From NCBI GenBank assembly GCA_929200535.1, contig CAKMZV010000018.1, positions 1-45,075 on the forward strand: a stretch of 45,075 nucleotides of DNA. Reading direction: 5' to 3'. The DNA is from an uncultured Gammaproteobacteria bacterium (GTDB lineage Bacteria; Pseudomonadota; Gammaproteobacteria; CAKMZV01). Shown here piece by piece: positions 1 through 7,946 of the stretch (its first letter is position 1; each line of letters starts with the position of its first letter). The position numbers were made by a program, and so were the translations under genes. A model generated the notes under the pieces. The model was given only the letters and a program-made list of their open reading frames with translations. It had not been told where the DNA came from and did not search any database.

Positions 1-2
1 TT

Positions 3-2219
3 ATTCCAAGTATCCCAACCGGTGTTAGCTTAACAGCTAATAGTGCTTCACAAATGACGGTATCGTGGAGCACAGTGAGCAAAGCAACCTCCTATAAACT
101 TTACCGCAATATAAGCGATAGCAATGCAGGTTTAACAGCCATTGCCACACCAAAAAACAATTCCTATAAAGATACAGCTCTAACGGCTCATACGATGTAT
201 TACTACTGGGTAAAAGCATGTAAGGAAAATTTAGATGGAGTACAAGCCTGTTCTGATTTTTCTCAAGTTGCCTCAGAATTTACCTTGATTGTTCCCCCAG
301 ATGTCCCAACCACTCTAACCCTAAGTGCGGATAGCATCTCACAAATAACGGTATCGTGGAACGGCAATGGGGCAAATTCCTATAAACTTTATCGCAACAT
401 CAGCGATAGCAATGCAGGTTTAACAGCCATTGCCACGGAAAAAACCTCCTCCTATATAGATACAGGTCTAACGGCTGATACGATGTATTATTACTGGGTA
501 ACAGCGTGTAAGAAAAGTCCACAAGGAGTACAATCCTGCTCTGATTTTTCAAAAGTTGCCTCAAAAACTACCCAGATTGTTCCCCCCAATGTTCCAACCG
601 GTGTTAGCTTAAAAGCGGATAGTTCTTCACAAATAACGGTATCGTGGATCGGCAATGGGGCACACTCCTATGAAATTTACCGCAACACAAGCAATAGCAA
701 TGCAGATTTAACAGCCATTGCCACGCTAAAAAACCCCTCCTATGAAGATACAGGTTTAATGGATGATACGACCTATTACTACTGGGTAAAAGCGTGTAAT
801 ACAAATACTTCTGGAAAAAGATGTTCTGGTTTTTCTCAAGTTGCCTCAAAAGCCACCTTGATTGTTCCCCCAAGTGTCCCAACCGGTGTTAGCTTAACAG
901 CGGATAGTGATTCACAAATGACGGTATCGTGGAATAGCGTTACTGAAGCAGAGTATTATGAAATTTACCGCAACACAAGCGACAGCAATGCAGGTTTAAC
1001 AGCCATTACCACGCTAACCGGCACCTCCTATGAAGATAATACAGGTATAGAGAGTTATACGACGTATTATTACTGGGTAAAAGCGTGTAAGAAAAGTCTA
1101 CAAGGAGTACAATCCTGCTCTGATTTTTCAACAGGTAGATCTGAAACCACGCATCTAAGTGTCCCACGTGGTGTTAGCCTACTTGCGATTAGTACTTCAC
1201 AAGTTAGAATATCGTGGAATAAAGTTAATCGACTGATTGAAACAGACTATTATGAAATTTACCGCAACAGTAGCAATACAAATAGCGATTTAGACCCCAT
1301 TGCTATCCCTTTTGCAGGTAGTGCTGTCTCATACACAAATAGTAGGCTCACCCCACAAACCAAATATTATTATTGGATTAAAGCATGTAAAGCAGGTAAG
1401 GATGATTGTTCTGCATTTTCAGAGATGGCATTTGTAGTCACCAAGATAATTCCGCAACTCAACGACACAGGTATTACTTGGGGAGGCAATTACCCATCAG
1501 GTAAACAGACCGGCATAATTTGCTCACCGACAGGCTTTGCCGAAGGCACTGAACAAGATTGCCATTATGGCAGAGATGGCGAAGCCAAGGCAAGCACATT
1601 CGCTAAAATAGGTGGCGGCAAGGCAGGTTTTGATTTTACCAAACTGAGTAGTGCTGGCACGGTACTGGCAATTCAAGATCAACGTTGGTCAAGTACTGGC
1701 AGTGAATCGGCAGGTACCCAGTGGTCATGTGTGTTAGATAACGTTACGAGCTTGGTATGGGAAGTGAAAACCGATGTGGGTATCTCAAGTCACACTGCCA
1801 ATATTCACCATAAAGATAATGATTACCGCTGGGGTGGCAAAACAGCAATTGGTCGAGGTCATAAGGATAGAGAGGATCGCTACAATGATGATTGGAATAC
1901 GCTGGTAGATGGCAGTAATGCGGAAAAACTCTGTGGCTTTAATAACTGGCGTGTCCCCACTCTGAGTGAGTTACTTTCTATTGTTGATTTCTATAAGGCG
2001 AAGGAGAGTGTTCGTGTTTTCGACATTGATCTTGCCTACTTCCCAAATACCTCAGCTCTCCATGGTAATGGCTATTATTGGTCGGCCTCGCCATATGCAG
2101 TCGAAACCGGCAGTAGGAGTGCCAACAAGGCGTGGTATTATGATTTCTATTATTCAGAACCTTGGATCAGAAACCGCGGGGCATTGTATGCTGTGCGTCT
2201 TGTTCACTCCAGCGAGTAA
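3..2219 (+). CDS. Fibronectin type III repeat protein with C-terminal DUF1566 (Lcl) domain, 5' end outside window
   Basis: The reading frame is open from the first bases, and residues before the first ATG at 54 match the internal repeat, so the gene begins upstream and the ATG is not its start. About five FN3-type repeats of roughly 95 residues follow, each with PTGVSL, SQxTVSW, YEIYRN, TxYYYWVKAC and CSxFS blocks. The cysteine pair KAC...CSDFS recurs in most repeats and probably forms a disulfide. From about nt 1450 the protein changes to a DUF1566/Lcl C-terminal domain with the signature NNWRVPTLSELLSIVDF and ends WYYDFYY...VRLVHS. Proteins of this layout are usually exported surface or adhesion proteins; that role is inferred, and no signal peptide or anchor is visible because the N-terminus is missing. 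The repeats are very similar at DNA level, which favours copy-number change by recombination. Confidence 0.85.
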   Translation: MPSIPTGVSLTANSASQMTVSWSTVSKATSYKLYRNISDSNAGLTAIATPKNNSYKDTALTAHTMYYYWVKACKENLDGVQACSDFSQVASEFTLIVPPDVPTTLTLSADSISQITVSWNGNGANSYKLYRNISDSNAGLTAIATEKTSSYIDTGLTADTMYYYWVTACKKSPQGVQSCSDFSKVASKTTQIVPPNVPTGVSLKADSSSQITVSWIGNGAHSYEIYRNTSNSNADLTAIATLKNPSYEDTGLMDDTTYYYWVKACNTNTSGKRCSGFSQVASKATLIVPPSVPTGVSLTADSDSQMTVSWNSVTEAEYYEIYRNTSDSNAGLTAITTLTGTSYEDNTGIESYTTYYYWVKACKKSLQGVQSCSDFSTGRSETTHLSVPRGVSLLAISTSQVRISWNKVNRLIETDYYEIYRNSSNTNSDLDPIAIPFAGSAVSYTNSRLTPQTKYYYWIKACKAGKDDCSAFSEMAFVVTKIIPQLNDTGITWGGNYPSGKQTGIICSPTGFAEGTEQDCHYGRDGEAKASTFAKIGGGKAGFDFTKLSSAGTVLAIQDQRWSSTGSESAGTQWSCVLDNVTSLVWEVKTDVGISSHTANIHHKDNDYRWGGKTAIGRGHKDREDRYNDDWNTLVDGSNAEKLCGFNNWRVPTLSELLSIVDFYKAKESVRVFDIDLAYFPNTSALHGNGYYWSASPYAVETGSRSANKAWYYDFYYSEPWIRNRGALYAVRLVHSSE

Positions 2220-2283
2220 TATGCAAAGGTCTCATTAACCCAATGGCAGTCAAATAAATTACACAAATTTCAAGGAGTACACA

Positions 2284-2820
2284 ATGCAAATATTCAAAAA
2301 AAAACAAACGTATAGCCAAGCGATTTTGATAACTGTCGGGTTACTATTACTCACCTACGCAAGCGTTGGCACTTCACAAACAATAAAGTCCTATGTTACC
2401 AATGAATGGCCAGATAGTCGCTACATTGACCATAATAATGGCACAGTAACTGATAAAGTAACCAAGCTAATGTGGGCAAAATGTGCACTCGGGCAAGATA
2501 GCGCCAGCACGACTTGCAGTGGCTATGCCACTAAATATAATTGGAGAGATGCCCTTGAGCAAGCAAATAGCAGCACCCTTGCCGGCTACAGTGATTGGCG
2601 CCTACCCAACGTTAAAGAACTTTATTCTTTGCTGGCATTAGATCGCTTTGAACCTAAAATCAACTTATCCATTTTTCCGCGTAGCGTGTCGGATGAGTAT
2701 TGGACCTCCTCGCCTATTGAGAATGCCCATGGGTGGACCGTCGATTTTCGCATTGGCTATCATCAGCAATTAAGCCGCACCAGTGGTCATCGAGTACGTC
2801 TTGTTCGCTCCACCCTGTAA
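2284..2820 (+). CDS. Small secreted DUF1566 (Lcl C-terminal domain) protein
   Basis: 178 residues. An AAGGAG ribosome site lies about 8 nt before the ATG. The N-terminus has a basic start followed by a hydrophobic stretch (residues about 14-30), a signal peptide or anchor. The rest is one DUF1566 domain: DNNGTVTD-like start (HNNGTVTDKVTKLMWAKC), a central DWRLPNVKELYSLL motif and the terminal block YWTSSP...VDFRIGY...HRVRLVRS. It lies 64 nt after the larger DUF1566 protein, and the two genes end with nearly the same nucleotides (gt-cgtcttgttc-ctcc), so they are related and perhaps co-transcribed. The domain has a C-type-lectin-like fold in characterised relatives. The ligand is unknown. Confidence 0.8.
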   Translation: MQIFKKKQTYSQAILITVGLLLLTYASVGTSQTIKSYVTNEWPDSRYIDHNNGTVTDKVTKLMWAKCALGQDSASTTCSGYATKYNWRDALEQANSSTLAGYSDWRLPNVKELYSLLALDRFEPKINLSIFPRSVSDEYWTSSPIENAHGWTVDFRIGYHQQLSRTSGHRVRLVRSTL

Positions 2821-2825
2821 TTTTT

Positions 2826-2850
2826 GGGGCATAGCCCCGCTTATTTTTTG
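2826..2850 (+). terminator. Rho-independent terminator after the DUF1566 pair
   Basis: Directly after the stop codon is a GGGGC-ATA-GCCCC hairpin followed by cgcttattttttg. The stem is short but entirely G/C in an AT-rich region, and the T-rich tail is on the correct side for transcription from the DUF1566 genes. Confidence 0.6.
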
Positions 2851-2914
2851 TATTTGTTCCTTTTTCTGTCATTGCGAGGGAGCGTTTTTCAGCGACCGTG
2901 GTAATCTGTTGGGG

Positions 2915-2956
2915 AAATTCTGTCAGCGAATTAGCTAATCTTTACAAAAGGTCTCA
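2915..2956. repeat. Relic of an IS481-type terminus joined to a MITE end
   Basis: The stretch containing ctgtcagcgaattagctaa and ending tttacaaaaggtctca is almost the reverse complement of the left junction of the intact IS481 element at 10351-10391, including the gagaccttt bases that belong to the MITE into which that IS is inserted. No transposase remains. It records an earlier IS copy at the same position of a MITE terminus, or a rearranged copy of the composite. Confidence 0.7.
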
Positions 2957-3020
2957 TTGTCTCATTTCATAAGTTCTTTTTTACTTATAATTTATAATTA
3001 TGTGTTTTGATAATTTTTAT

Positions 3021-3071
3021 TAAAATAACTTAGTTTTTAAAATAACTTAGTTTTTAAAATAACTTAGTTTT
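3021..3071. repeat. Three tandem copies of a 17-bp A/T-rich unit
   Basis: The unit taaaataacttagtttt is repeated three times without a mismatch, about 80 bp before bufA. It may be replication slippage or an UP-element-like or binding region for the bufferin promoter. No protein can be assigned. Confidence 0.9.
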
Positions 3072-3153
3072 TTGTAATTTTGTCAGTGCTCTTTCGTCTA
3101 TTGGTGGAAAGATTTTTTGTTTTTTTACGTGTTATTTTTTTAAGGAGTGTTTT

Positions 3154-3402
3154 ATGAATAATAAGATTGGATTAGCGATTGCAAGTTTGGCGTTTGTTGG
3201 AGGCACTGTTAGTAGTGGTGTTGTTTTAGCTGGTGATAAGGAGAAATGCTACGGCGTTGCTAAAGCTGGTAAAAATGATTGTGCTACCAAAACTTCTGTA
3301 TGCGCAGGACATTCAACATCCGATGGGCAAAAAGATGCTTATATTGTTGTGCCTAAAGGATTGTGTTCTCGTTTAGTTGGAAGTAGTAAAGAATCCAGCT
3401 AA
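3154..3402 (+). CDS. bufA1: Bufferin A1-type precursor peptide (DUF2282), copy 1
   Basis: 82 residues with a TAAGGAG ribosome site. A signal peptide (about residues 1-26, ending VVLAG) precedes a mature part that begins KEKCYGVAKAGKNDC, the hallmark of DUF2282/BufA1. Four cysteines are at 32, 43, 50 and 71. In characterised bufferins, core cysteines are converted by the MNIO enzyme BufB with BufC to copper-binding heterocycles, and the exported peptide buffers copper. The neighbouring bufB and bufC make that role likely here. This is the first gene of the cluster. A second, closely similar copy follows 95 nt downstream. Confidence 0.9.
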   Translation: MNNKIGLAIASLAFVGGTVSSGVVLAGDKEKCYGVAKAGKNDCATKTSVCAGHSTSDGQKDAYIVVPKGLCSRLVGSSKESS

Positions 3403-3497
3403 TATTTGGAGGGTATGTTTGAAATGAGGAGACGTTGTTTTTCTCTTTCTCAAGCTGACCTGTTTAATTTATTAAATTTTATAAAGGAGTTATATAT

Positions 3498-3746
3498 ATG
3501 AATAAAAAAATTGCATTAACTGTTGCGAGTTTAGCGTTTGTTGGTGGTACTATTAGTAGTGGTGTTGCTTTAGCTGGTAGTAAAGAGAAATGCTACGGTG
3601 TTGCTAAAGCAGGTAAAAATGATTGTGCTACAAAAACCTCTTCATGTGCAGGGAGTTCAACTTCTGATGGACAAAAATATGCTTTTATTGCTGTGCCTAA
3701 AGGTTTGTGTGACCGTTTAGTTGGTGGTAGTAAAGAATCCAGCTAA
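3498..3746 (+). CDS. bufA1: Bufferin A1-type precursor peptide (DUF2282), copy 2
   Basis: 82 residues, the same length as copy 1, behind an AAAGGAG ribosome site. The signal peptide ends GVALAG and the cysteines are again at 32, 43, 50 and 71. Differences from copy 1 are concentrated in the signal peptide and in the loop after the third cysteine (H/S, D/Y, V/A changes), while the CYGVAKAGKNDCATKTS core is unchanged. It is therefore a recent tandem duplication under purifying selection at the modified core. It is probably a substrate of the same BufB/BufC pair. Confidence 0.9.
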   Translation: MNKKIALTVASLAFVGGTISSGVALAGSKEKCYGVAKAGKNDCATKTSSCAGSSTSDGQKYAFIAVPKGLCDRLVGGSKESS

Positions 3747-3836
3747 AGGGTAGTCGGTTTATTCAGAGAGCACTTTATATTCCTCTATGCTCCACTTTAT
3801 TTCTGTCATAAGTGCTCTTTGGATATTTGATATTTT

Positions 3837-4002
3837 GAGATCTTTGCACAAAAGATATGACAAGTGAAAAAGTAAAAAATTGCCCTGACTCTCGTTGTGA
3901 AACTTGTGAAGACGGGCGTGTTGGTTGCTTTCCACGCCTCAATCAGAGCGATTTTTTATCTTTTTCCTTTTGCCATACGCCATACTTTTATGCAAAGGTC
4001 TC
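3837..4002. mobile_element. MITE, family 1, copy 1 (between bufA copy 2 and bufB)
   Basis: About 166 bp bounded by imperfect terminal inverted repeats: gagatctttgcacaaaag on the left and the reverse complement gagacctttgcataaaag on the right. It encodes nothing. The inner sequence (gatatgacaagtgaaaaag..., ...cctcaatcagagcgatttttta) recurs in three further copies in this window. It separates bufA from bufB, so the two parts of the cluster may no longer share one transcript. Confidence 0.85.
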
Positions 4003-4030
4003 ATTTTGTCAGTAGTATTGCTTTATTAGT

Positions 4031-4885
4031 GTGCTAAATTACCCAAATTATTCAATTCTTAATCAGCCAGGTATTGGTTTACGTGGTCCTCACTTATTTC
4101 AAGTCTTAAATGAAAAACCTAACATTAATTGGTTGGAAGTTCATGCAGAGAATTTTTTCTCAGAAGGAGGGGAGCATATTGAGGCTTTACAAAAAATTAG
4201 AGAAAATTACCCTTTGAGTGTTCATGGAGTTGGGCTTTCTCTTGGCACTACAGATGAGCTGAATAAAGAGCACTTAAAAAAACTCAAACAAGTTGTTACG
4301 CGTTTTGAACCAGCGTTACTTTCTGAACATTTAAGCTGGGGGGCAGTGCATAATCAATATTTTAATGATTTGTTGCCCTTACCCTATACCGAGGAATCTT
4401 TGCAAAATTTTTGCGATAAGGTTAAACAAACACAAGATTTTCTTAATCGACAAATTTTGATTGAAAATCCTTCATCCTATCTTAGATACCGAGAATCAAC
4501 TATTCCAGAATGGGAATTTTATTCTTCTTTGCCTGAAAAAACAGGCTGTGGTTTGTTGCTTGATGTTAATAATTTTTTTGTTAGTGGTTTTAATCACGAA
4601 TTTGATCCATTAGAATATTTGCGTGCGGTAAATCCTAAGGATGTTAAAGAAATTCATCTTGCTGGTTTTGCGACTAAAGAATTGGAACAAGGAACTTTAT
4701 TGATTGATGATCATGGTAGTTTGGTTGATGATAGAGTGTGGGAATTATTTGTTCTCACTATGCAAAAAGTTGGCTCTAAGCCTGTGTTGATTGAGTGGGA
4801 TACTGGCGTACCTGATTTATCTGTGTTATTAAATGAGGCGAATAAGGCAGGCGAGTATATGTTGCAGTATGAGCAAGTCGCTTAG
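4031..4885 (+). CDS. bufB: MNIO (DUF692) peptide-modifying oxidase of the bufferin cluster
   Basis: 284 residues, the usual length of DUF692/MNIO enzymes. These are multinuclear iron oxidases with a TIM-barrel fold that rework cysteines in precursor peptides. Family motifs are visible: GIGLRGPH near the N-terminus, NWLEVHAENFF, LSVHGVGLSLG, LLSEHLSWG, ILIENPSSYL, GLLLDVNNFFVS, EIHLAGF, DDHG and PVLIEWD; the His, Glu and Asp in these blocks are the expected metal ligands. The start is taken as GTG at 4031 because an in-frame stop lies at 4013 and no ATG or TTG fits. There is no clear ribosome site and the MITE ends only 28 nt upstream. It overlaps bufC by 17 nt, implying translational coupling. 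Confidence 0.92.
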   Translation: MLNYPNYSILNQPGIGLRGPHLFQVLNEKPNINWLEVHAENFFSEGGEHIEALQKIRENYPLSVHGVGLSLGTTDELNKEHLKKLKQVVTRFEPALLSEHLSWGAVHNQYFNDLLPLPYTEESLQNFCDKVKQTQDFLNRQILIENPSSYLRYRESTIPEWEFYSSLPEKTGCGLLLDVNNFFVSGFNHEFDPLEYLRAVNPKDVKEIHLAGFATKELEQGTLLIDDHGSLVDDRVWELFVLTMQKVGSKPVLIEWDTGVPDLSVLLNEANKAGEYMLQYEQVA

Positions 4886-5627
4886 AAGTCTTCAAGAAGG
4901 GTTTGCTGAAGATGTGATTTTCAGCCCTTCTGCTGATGTTGTTAGTAATAGCTATTTACCTCGTGGTAATTTTAGTGGTAAAGATTTTATTGATGTTTAT
5001 CGCAATAACTATGTGCTGAGTTTAACGGAAGCACTTGCGGCATCGTATAGTGCAGTTAAGCGATTAGTTGGTGAGGATTTTTTCTTTTATATTGCCAAGC
5101 AGTTTGTGCAAAAAACACCATTGACAAGTGGTTATTTAACTGATTTTGGCGATGAGTTTGCCGATTTTTTAGAGACCAATGAGGAGTGTAAGGAATTAAG
5201 CTACCTGCCTTGCATTGCACGATTAGAGCGTTTTTATGAAAAGGCTTATCATTCGGCAGAAATACCTGCTTATGAGATAGCTAACTTGGCATCGCTTGGG
5301 ATTAAGGATGAAAGTGATTTATATATAAATTTTCACCCATCAGTTTATTTATTAGAGTCATCATTTCCAGTGGTTTCTATTTGGTTGATGGATGATCAAA
5401 GCGAAGTGCCAGATTTAAATAATAATCCTCAAAAGGCAATTATTTATAGACGGCAATATAAAGTTCAAGTTGAGCTTATTAATCAGGATGAGTTTGATTT
5501 GTTAGGTGCTTTAATGGAAAATAACTGCCTGAATCAGGCATATGCCTTGACAAATGAAAAAGTTGACTTACAACCATTTCTTGCAAAGTATATTGAGCGT
5601 CAAGTATTTGTTGATTTTTATATTTGA
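4869..5627 (+). CDS. bufC: DUF2063 partner protein of the bufferin MNIO enzyme
   Basis: 252 residues from the ATG at 4869 (MSKSLRSLQEGFAEDVIF), preferred to an ATG at 4833 because family members begin with this LQxxFAxxI helix. The N-terminal DUF2063 domain shows the typical block FIDVYRNNYVLSLTEALAASYSAVKRLVGEDFF, which resembles a precursor-binding helical domain. The C-terminal half is the usual alpha/beta region. In related clusters BufC binds the leader or core of BufA and forms a complex with BufB. The gene starts inside the end of bufB. Confidence 0.88.
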   Translation: MSKSLRSLQEGFAEDVIFSPSADVVSNSYLPRGNFSGKDFIDVYRNNYVLSLTEALAASYSAVKRLVGEDFFFYIAKQFVQKTPLTSGYLTDFGDEFADFLETNEECKELSYLPCIARLERFYEKAYHSAEIPAYEIANLASLGIKDESDLYINFHPSVYLLESSFPVVSIWLMDDQSEVPDLNNNPQKAIIYRRQYKVQVELINQDEFDLLGALMENNCLNQAYALTNEKVDLQPFLAKYIERQVFVDFYI

Positions 5628-5672
5628 ACAGAATGCTTTGCATATTATAATTAAAAAACTATTAAATTAAAA

Positions 5673-6113
5673 ATGATGTGGCAGAAAATATATCAATGCA
5701 ATTTGTGCATATCGGCAATTTTGCAAAAATACGTTAAGGACATTTTTTTATTATTTTTGCGTTTTGCGGCGAGCATTCCATTTTTTAATTCGGGGATGTT
5801 GAAAATAAGTGGTTGGGATTCGACTCTTTATTTATTTGAAGAGGTCTATCAAGTTCCGGTATTAAATTTTGTAGTGGCAGCTTATCTGGGTACTGCGGCT
5901 GAACTTATATTACCTATTTTTATAGTATTAGGTTTATTTACTCAAGTAAATGTTTTGATGCTATTTGCAGTCAATGTTGTTGCTGTTTTATCCTATCCAA
6001 CCCTTTGGGAAGGGGGATTTTATGATCATAAAATGTGGGGATTGATGTTATTTTTCATCGCATTTTGTGGTGCAGGAAGAGTATCTATAGATTATTTTCT
6101 AAATAGAAAATAA
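5673..6113 (+). CDS. DoxX-family membrane protein
   Basis: 146 residues with four hydrophobic helices. The FLRFAASIPFFNSGMLKISGW block matches DoxX-family proteins (for example PFFNSGLxKI). DoxX members are frequent partners in DUF2282-DUF692-DUF2063 operons, where they are thought to act in the membrane in copper or redox protection; the exact reaction is not known. It lies 45 nt after bufC. The start (ATG at 5673 or the next codon 5676) has no strong ribosome site. Confidence 0.85.
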   Translation: MMWQKIYQCNLCISAILQKYVKDIFLLFLRFAASIPFFNSGMLKISGWDSTLYLFEEVYQVPVLNFVVAAYLGTAAELILPIFIVLGLFTQVNVLMLFAVNVVAVLSYPTLWEGGFYDHKMWGLMLFFIAFCGAGRVSIDYFLNRK

Positions 6114-6168
6114 GTTTATTTTTTTTTTATTTTTGCAGAAATATTGAAATTTTTATTGGCTTATCTCA

Positions 6169-6675
6169 ATGAGTAAATTTGATTTTACACAGAAAGAGTT
6201 AGATTCTCTATTCGGTTATTGTCGGACGTTGCTTAATGATTATGATGAGGCATATGACTTGTTGTATAGTAGCTTAGAAAAATATTTAAAGCGTTTACCC
6301 AGAGATTCTAGAACAAAATTTTCATATATTCGAATGATTATTAGAAATCTATGGATTGATAATTTTCGCAAGTATAAGCCTGTTTTTGAGGTGATTACAC
6401 CAGAGAATCAGGAAAGTATAGGTTATCTTGTATCTGATAAAAACCTGATAGAGAATGAGTTAATCAACAATCAAGAATTAGAAATAGCTTGGCAGAAGAT
6501 GAGTGTAGAGGAAAGAGAAATTATCTATTTGTACATTATCGATGGCTTATCTATGGAGGCAGTGGGGAAACAGCTTGGTACTTCTAAAAATAGAATTGCG
6601 GTATGTATATATCGTGTGAGGGATAGGTTGCGTGCTCATCGAGAGAGGCGGGAGAAACAGCAACTAAGTAAGTAA
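6169..6675 (+). CDS. ECF sigma factor of the bufferin cluster
   Basis: 168 residues. Region 2 is visible as the helix LLNDYDEAYDLLYSSLEKYL and the block FSYIRMIIRNLWIDNFRKYKP. Region 4 is MSVEEREIIYLYIIDGLSMEAVGKQLGTSKNRIAVCIYRVRDRLR, with a helix-turn-helix at SMEAVGKQLGTSKNRIAVCI. ECF sigma factors with an adjacent membrane anti-sigma gene commonly control bufferin operons in response to metal stress; that it controls this cluster is inferred from position. The paired anti-sigma gene is now separated from it by a MITE. Confidence 0.9.
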   Translation: MSKFDFTQKELDSLFGYCRTLLNDYDEAYDLLYSSLEKYLKRLPRDSRTKFSYIRMIIRNLWIDNFRKYKPVFEVITPENQESIGYLVSDKNLIENELINNQELEIAWQKMSVEEREIIYLYIIDGLSMEAVGKQLGTSKNRIAVCIYRVRDRLRAHRERREKQQLSK

Positions 6676-6688
6676 TATAGTATAAGGT

Positions 6689-6876
6689 GAGACCTTTGCA
6701 CAAAAGATATGACAAGTGAAAAAGTGAAAAATTTCCCTGATTTTCGTTGTGAAACTTGCGAAGACGGACGTATTGGCGTAGCCTGTGCTGAACTTGCTTC
6801 AGTATTCCACGCCTCAATTAGAGCGATTTTTTATCTTTTTCCTTTTGCCATACTTTTATGTTTATGCAAAGGTCTC
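6689..6876. mobile_element. MITE, family 1, copy 2 (between sigma and anti-sigma genes)
   Basis: 188 bp, ends gagacctttgcacaaaag and its inverted match ...tttatgcaaaggtctc. An open frame of 65 codons through it has no relatives and simply follows the element. It has an extra segment (ggcgtagcctgtgctgaacttgcttc) compared with copy 1. Insertion between the sigma factor and its regulator may uncouple their expression. Confidence 0.85.
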
Positions 6877-6919
6877 AAAGTAAGTGTATTTTTTATTGAA
6901 TTTTAATGAATGTATTATA

Positions 6920-7555
6920 ATGGACAAAAATAATAATAGTACTATGACCTTAAGAGAGGCGCTTATTGCTAAGTACGATAAGATAGGCTTAGATACCACT
7001 GGGTTAGATGCTATGCTCAAACTTCAGCGTAAAGCGAGGTGGTATAGGATGGCTCGATATATGAGCGTGTTGCTTCTATTATTGGCATTTGGAGGCACAT
7101 CAGTTTTTATGTGGAATGGTTATAAGGGGAACTCTTATGAGAATTTGGCATTGGCTGCTTTGGAATACCATATTCGAGCCCATCAAGACCCTACAAACTT
7201 TAAAGTCTCTCATTTTGAGGGCATTGAAGTTAGTGCAATTCAGGCGCATTTTCAGCAAGTAAACCTGAAATCATTAAAGAGCTTGGATTTAGCTGGGATG
7301 ACGATTGTGGGCTTTAAAAAGTGTAGAGTTGCAGGCCCAAATACTGTTCATTTAAGTGTTAGAAATAATAAAACAGGGAATATGGAAAGTATTTATCAAG
7401 TTCCCTATGAGGATGTGAGATCTTTTCTAATGAACCTTGATAAGAAAGGTAAGAAATATCAATATCAAATTAAAGATAAAATGGTTAAACTTTTCGTTAA
7501 GGATGAAACCTTGATTATGATGGTGAATGTACTACCTAAATCCAAAGGTATTTAG
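6920..7555 (+). CDS. Membrane anti-sigma factor-like protein (DUF3379-like)
   Basis: 211 residues from ATG 6920. An alternative in-frame ATG at 6884 is less likely, as it lies right at the MITE edge and adds an atypical hydrophobic start. About 45 cytoplasmic residues are followed by one transmembrane helix (YMSVLLLLLAFGGTSVFMW) and an extracytoplasmic domain. The pattern ALEYHIRAH...VSAIQAHFQQVNLKSL...GFKKCRVAGPNTVHLSVRN...VPYE resembles DUF3379 proteins found beside ECF sigma genes. It probably holds the upstream sigma factor at the membrane. The family assignment is by pattern only. Confidence 0.65.
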   Translation: MDKNNNSTMTLREALIAKYDKIGLDTTGLDAMLKLQRKARWYRMARYMSVLLLLLAFGGTSVFMWNGYKGNSYENLALAALEYHIRAHQDPTNFKVSHFEGIEVSAIQAHFQQVNLKSLKSLDLAGMTIVGFKKCRVAGPNTVHLSVRNNKTGNMESIYQVPYEDVRSFLMNLDKKGKKYQYQIKDKMVKLFVKDETLIMMVNVLPKSKGI

Positions 7556-7640
7556 TAGTTTTTCTTACTTCGTTGCTGTATACTTAATGTAGGGAAGCCT
7601 TTGCTTATTAAGAGGCTCATCTTATTAAATATTAAAATTT

Positions 7641-7856
7641 ATGGCGAAAGACATTATTGAAATGGAGGGGAAGGTTATTGAAACTCTTCCTAATACAGTG
7701 TTTAAAGTGGAATTAGAAAATGGGCATATTGTTACGGCCCATATTTCTGGGAGAATTCGTAAACACTATATAAAAATCCTTAATGGCGATAAAGTGAGAG
7801 TTGAAGTTAGCCCGTATGATTTATCTAAAGGAAGGATTACATATAGAGATAAGTAG
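7641..7856 (+). CDS. infA: Translation initiation factor IF-1
   Basis: 71 residues, almost the exact family length. Sequence blocks [45 protein letters not shown] and [12 protein letters not shown] are diagnostic of the single OB-fold protein that binds the 30S A site during initiation. It stands alone here, between the anti-sigma gene and msrP, without a visible operon partner. Confidence 0.97.
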   Translation: MAKDIIEMEGKVIETLPNTVFKVELENGHIVTAHISGRIRKHYIKILNGDKVRVEVSPYDLSKGRITYRDK

Positions 7857-7946
7857 TTTGCCTAAGCGTCCTTGTTTAATCAAAAGTAGTAAAAAAATAG
7901 GAATTGATTAGAAAGGTTTTTTTAATGGTCTAAATTTTTTGAAACT

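Larger units (their letters stand above)
2821..3153. other. 333-bp intergenic region: terminator, IS relic, tandem repeat, possible ECF promoter
   Basis: Besides the terminator it holds a dispersed-repeat fragment (about 2866-2910, tctgtcattgcgaggg...), a relic of an IS481-type terminus (2915-2956) and three tandem 17-bp copies of taaaataacttagtttt (3021-3071). Between the tandem repeat and bufA, gtaatt (3074-3079) and cgtcta (3095-3100) are separated by 15 nt. A CGTC-type -10 is common for ECF sigma factors, so this may be the promoter read by the sigma factor encoded in the cluster; that is a guess from spacing alone. Confidence 0.5.

Noticed and set aside
3765-3821. Terminator after the second bufA (agagcact...agtgctct)
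   Set aside because: The arms match, but the loop is about 30 nt and the T-run is only three bases, too weak to list as a terminator.
6709-6906. 65-codon frame after the ECF sigma gene
   Set aside because: It lies almost wholly within MITE copy 2, and the other MITE copies do not keep the frame.
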